Position numbers and translations under genes: made by a program. A stretch of 6,349 nucleotides of DNA from Roseburia sp. (GTDB taxonomy: Bacteria; Bacillota; Clostridia; Lachnospirales; Lachnospiraceae): assembly GCA_030844625.1 (NCBI GenBank), contig JAUUNJ010000153.1, positions 1-6,349 of the forward strand, written 5' to 3'. The notes beneath the pieces are model-generated. The model searched no databases. It had not been told where the DNA came from and worked only from the letters and a program-made list of their open reading frames with translations. This document shows positions 5,128 to 6,349 of this stretch, one piece after another (position 1 is the stretch's first letter; every line of letters begins with the position of its first letter).

Positions 5128-5260
5128 GAAACGGTTATAAGGCATAAAAGCCCAAAGGGGATAGTATTTAACATAAAAGAGGAACCGTTTCACACATGCA
5201 TGACAACTTAGAAAAAAGCAGAATTGCCTGGGCACAATGACTTAGGCAGGTCTGCTTTTT
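5128..5260 (+). ncRNA. Candidate structured small RNA, family unknown
   Basis: The 233-bp gap between converging genes holds no credible ORF but has an ordered structure. GAAACGGTT (5128-5136) pairs perfectly with AACCGTTTC (5183-5191), closing a 46-nt purine-rich interior that contains two mutually exclusive short helices: GGC/GCC (5141-5143 with 5150-5152) and CCC/GGG (5151-5153 with 5157-5159). A 21-nt unpaired linker leads to an intrinsic terminator at 5213-5260. With a TATAAT box just upstream, the parts have the layout of an independent RNA of about 130 nt. Since the next gene lies on the other strand, it is not a riboswitch for a downstream gene on this strand. It could instead be the 3' end of the HPr-like transcript. 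It matches no riboswitch class I can recall. Confidence 0.4.
5213..5260. terminator. Strong bidirectional terminator
   Basis: AAAAAGCAGA (5213-5222) pairs with TCTGCTTTTT (5251-5260). Inside, TGCCT (5225-5229) pairs with AGGCA (5244-5248) around a 14-nt loop. Rightward the stem ends in five T; leftward it ends in six T, so it can stop both the candidate RNA and the leftward PadR operon, whose last gene ends 35 bp away. Confidence 0.8.
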
Positions 5261-5294
5261 GTGTATAACAACAATATATTAAGTGAATATAAAT

Positions 5295-5777
5295 CTATGA
5301 AACCGTTCCATCAGGACTACACTTTATGGTTACCGATTTGGTTACTGTATCTGTAGAACCATTTGTTCCGGTATGTACCACTGTAACTTTAGCAGTGGCA
5401 GAATTGCCGCTTTTTTGGGATAAACAGTTTTTGATAGACCATGTTTTTGCGGGAGCTATTGTGCTATGGGAATAACTGGTACATTTGGAAGTACTTCCGT
5501 TATATGTGAAGGTTGCTTTTATTGATACAGACCAAAGAACGGTTCCGTTGCTGTTTTTGTAATATGTAGTTTTCGTTTTGGTGATTGTTTTGTTTGTGGA
5601 GAATGTAGAAATAAGTGGGTGGTTATATGGATAATCTGTTATTACTTGTTTAAGATAATATTCATTATCCGGTTTTTCAATATGAGATTGGACATTTAGA
5701 ATTATGGCAGATGCGTTTGTGTTAATACATCCGAGCATAAAAGTTGCAATAAATAGTGTAGAAATAAATCCCTTCAT
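5295..5777 (-). CDS. Small secreted protein of unknown function
   Basis: This 160-residue protein starts at ATG 5777, where GGGGG lies eight bases upstream; a TTG extension at 5801 overlaps the preceding gene and has no comparable ribosome site. Residues 1-24 form a signal peptide: Met-Lys, a hydrophobic core (FISTLFIATFMLGCI) and NASA before the predicted signal peptidase I cut. Cys17 follows MLG, a poor lipobox, so a lipoprotein is less likely. The mature part is rich in Thr, Ser and Lys and predicted beta (VLWSVSIKATFTYNGSTSKC, about 80-99). Its three cysteines are Cys99, Cys118 and Cys153. The Y-Y-x-N-S-x-G-x-x-L-W pattern recalls a group of small exported proteins in Lachnospiraceae, from memory; no function is known to me. 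It is last in the operon, 16 bp after the membrane protein gene, so it is probably its functional partner. Confidence 0.72.
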   Translation of the reverse strand: MKGFISTLFIATFMLGCINTNASAIILNVQSHIEKPDNEYYLKQVITDYPYNHPLISTFSTNKTITKTKTTYYKNSNGTVLWSVSIKATFTYNGSTSKCTSYSHSTIAPAKTWSIKNCLSQKSGNSATAKVTVVHTGTNGSTDTVTKSVTIKCSPDGTVS

Positions 5778-5793
5778 TAGTGAATCCCCCTTA

Positions 5794-6168
5794 TTATTCA
5801 ATCACTGTTTCTTCAAAATAAATCTTTTCTTTTTCAAAGGTTTTATGTTCAGAATATGAAATAATACAGAATGTTGACCCTGCGGTTATGGCTAAAATAA
5901 GAATAATGGTAATTAAAAATTTAATATATCTTGCTATTTTCATTTTCTTAATTATGTAATTGATGTCTATCGTAGAGTAATAAGAACTAACAACATCATT
6001 AGGTAAACCAAAATTTTTATACAGCGTTTCCTTGGAAGTTATATCTGCTTCTGTGCAATATTCTTCCACAGTAGTTTTTAAATGGCCAATGTATTTTTTT
6101 TCATTTTTTCCCATCATTGGAAAAAGCATTTTTACTTCAGATATATATTCTTTGCTAAGTTCTTTCAT
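5794..6168 (-). CDS. DUF6120/HAAS-like single-pass membrane protein
   Basis: Read from ATG 6168, this is a 124-residue protein. A second ATG at 6171 and a longer frame to 6237 exist, but AGGGGGG (6180-6174) is best placed for 6168, five bases away. Residues 1-75 form a helical cytoplasmic domain: KELSKEYISEVKMLFP, a central helix ending VEEYC, and the motif YKNFGLPNDVVSSYY (50-64), close to the Gly-x-Pro-x-x-Val-x-x-x-Tyr signature of HAAS/DUF1700 and DUF6120 proteins. A hydrophobic segment (about 82-105) is followed by a short charged tail, probably outside. Proteins of this kind are typically encoded directly after PadR repressors, as here (17 bp apart), and are thought to sense or control an envelope process. 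Role inferred from context. The stop is 16 bp before the secreted protein gene. Confidence 0.75.
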   Translation of the reverse strand: MKELSKEYISEVKMLFPMMGKNEKKYIGHLKTTVEEYCTEADITSKETLYKNFGLPNDVVSSYYSTIDINYIIKKMKIARYIKFLITIILILAITAGSTFCIISYSEHKTFEKEKIYFEETVIE

Positions 6169-6185
6169 CATTTCCCCCCTTTTCA

Positions 6186-6349
6186 TTATATTTTGTTTAG
6201 TGAATCCAAAACATTTTGTACTCCGGATATTGTACATTGATAATTAAGTAAAAGGTCGTTAAGATATTTTTTCCCGGAAGGCTCAATACGATAATATATT
6301 CTTGTACGCTTTTTTCCTGCTAACTTTGAGTATTGGCTGATTTTTCCTT
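6186..6349 (-). CDS. PadR-family transcriptional regulator, C-terminal part (cut by window edge)
   Basis: Only the last 53 codons are in the window; the frame is open from 6347 and stops at 6186. The visible part begins GKISQYSKLAGKKRTRIYYR and continues IEPSGKKYLNDLLLNY. The R-x-R-x-Y-Y-R-I-E-P-S-G-K-K-Y-L pattern is the wing and following helix of PadR winged helix-turn-helix repressors, which usually read RKYYxLTxxG. The remaining residues (CTISGVQNVLDSLNKI) form the dimerisation helix. It is the upstream gene of the leftward operon, so it probably regulates its own operon in the usual PadR manner. The DNA-recognition helix and start codon lie outside the window. Confidence 0.8.
   Translation of the reverse strand, partial: GKISQYSKLAGKKRTRIYYRIEPSGKKYLNDLLLNYQCTISGVQNVLDSLNKI

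Noticed and set aside
5128..5191. Known riboswitch (c-di-GMP, preQ1, THF, fluoride, guanidine types)
   Set aside because: The core motifs of these classes as I remember them are not present, and no same-strand gene follows the terminator.
5778..5801. TTG start at 5801 extending the secreted protein by eight residues
   Set aside because: It overlaps the end of the membrane protein gene and would put charged residues before the signal peptide. The G-rich ribosome site fits ATG 5777.
5777..6207. Direct repeat TTAGTGAATCC at 5777-5787 and 6197-6207, near gene ends in the PadR operon
   Set aside because: An 11-bp repeat is expected by chance in 6.3 kb of AT-rich DNA. No flanking target duplication or further similarity was seen.
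6169..6237. Longer start for the DUF6120-like protein at 6237
   Set aside because: The extension overlaps the end of the padR-like gene and lacks homology-like content. AGGGGGG at 6174-6180 fixes the start at 6168 or 6171.

Overview
The window looks like a low-GC, spore-forming Firmicute, most likely a gut-type clostridium of the Lachnospiraceae. This is inferred from the AT-rich sequence, the strong AGGAGG ribosome sites, the CotF-family coat proteins, the PadR/DUF6120-like pair and the style of the sugar PTS genes. No RNA operon, transposon or CRISPR array is present.

Positions 1-4119 hold a beta-glucoside-type phosphotransferase locus. A leftward gene, cut by the window edge, encodes the N-terminal DNA-binding part of a BglG/LicR/MtlR-type (PRD) regulator. 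It diverges from a tight rightward operon: EIIA, a GH1 6-phospho-beta-glycosidase, EIIC, EIIB and an HPr-like protein. The control region holds two sigma-A-type promoters back to back and an 18-bp near-palindrome lying exactly midway between their -35 boxes. The inferred scheme is import and phosphorylation of a beta-disaccharide by EIIA/B/C, cleavage of the 6-phospho-disaccharide by the GH1 enzyme, and control by the divergent regulator. The terminal HPr-like protein keeps His15 but has lost Ser46 (Arg) and Arg17 (Gln). A hairpin terminator closes the operon.

Positions 4152-4638 hold two small leftward genes for CotF-type spore coat proteins. Diverging from them is a 72-residue HPr-like protein that lacks the phosphocarrier histidine but keeps the Ser46-type KSIMG motif. 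The window therefore carries two HPr relatives with opposite halves of the usual HPr phosphorylation equipment.

Positions 5062-5294 are non-coding but structured: a small hairpin, a TATAAT box, a 9-bp closing stem and a strong bidirectional terminator. This fits a stand-alone small RNA of about 130 nt, which I could not assign to a family.

Positions 5295-6349 hold a leftward operon entering from the right edge: the C-terminal part of a PadR-type repressor, a DUF6120/HAAS-like single-pass membrane protein, and a small secreted protein of unknown function with three cysteines in its predicted mature part.
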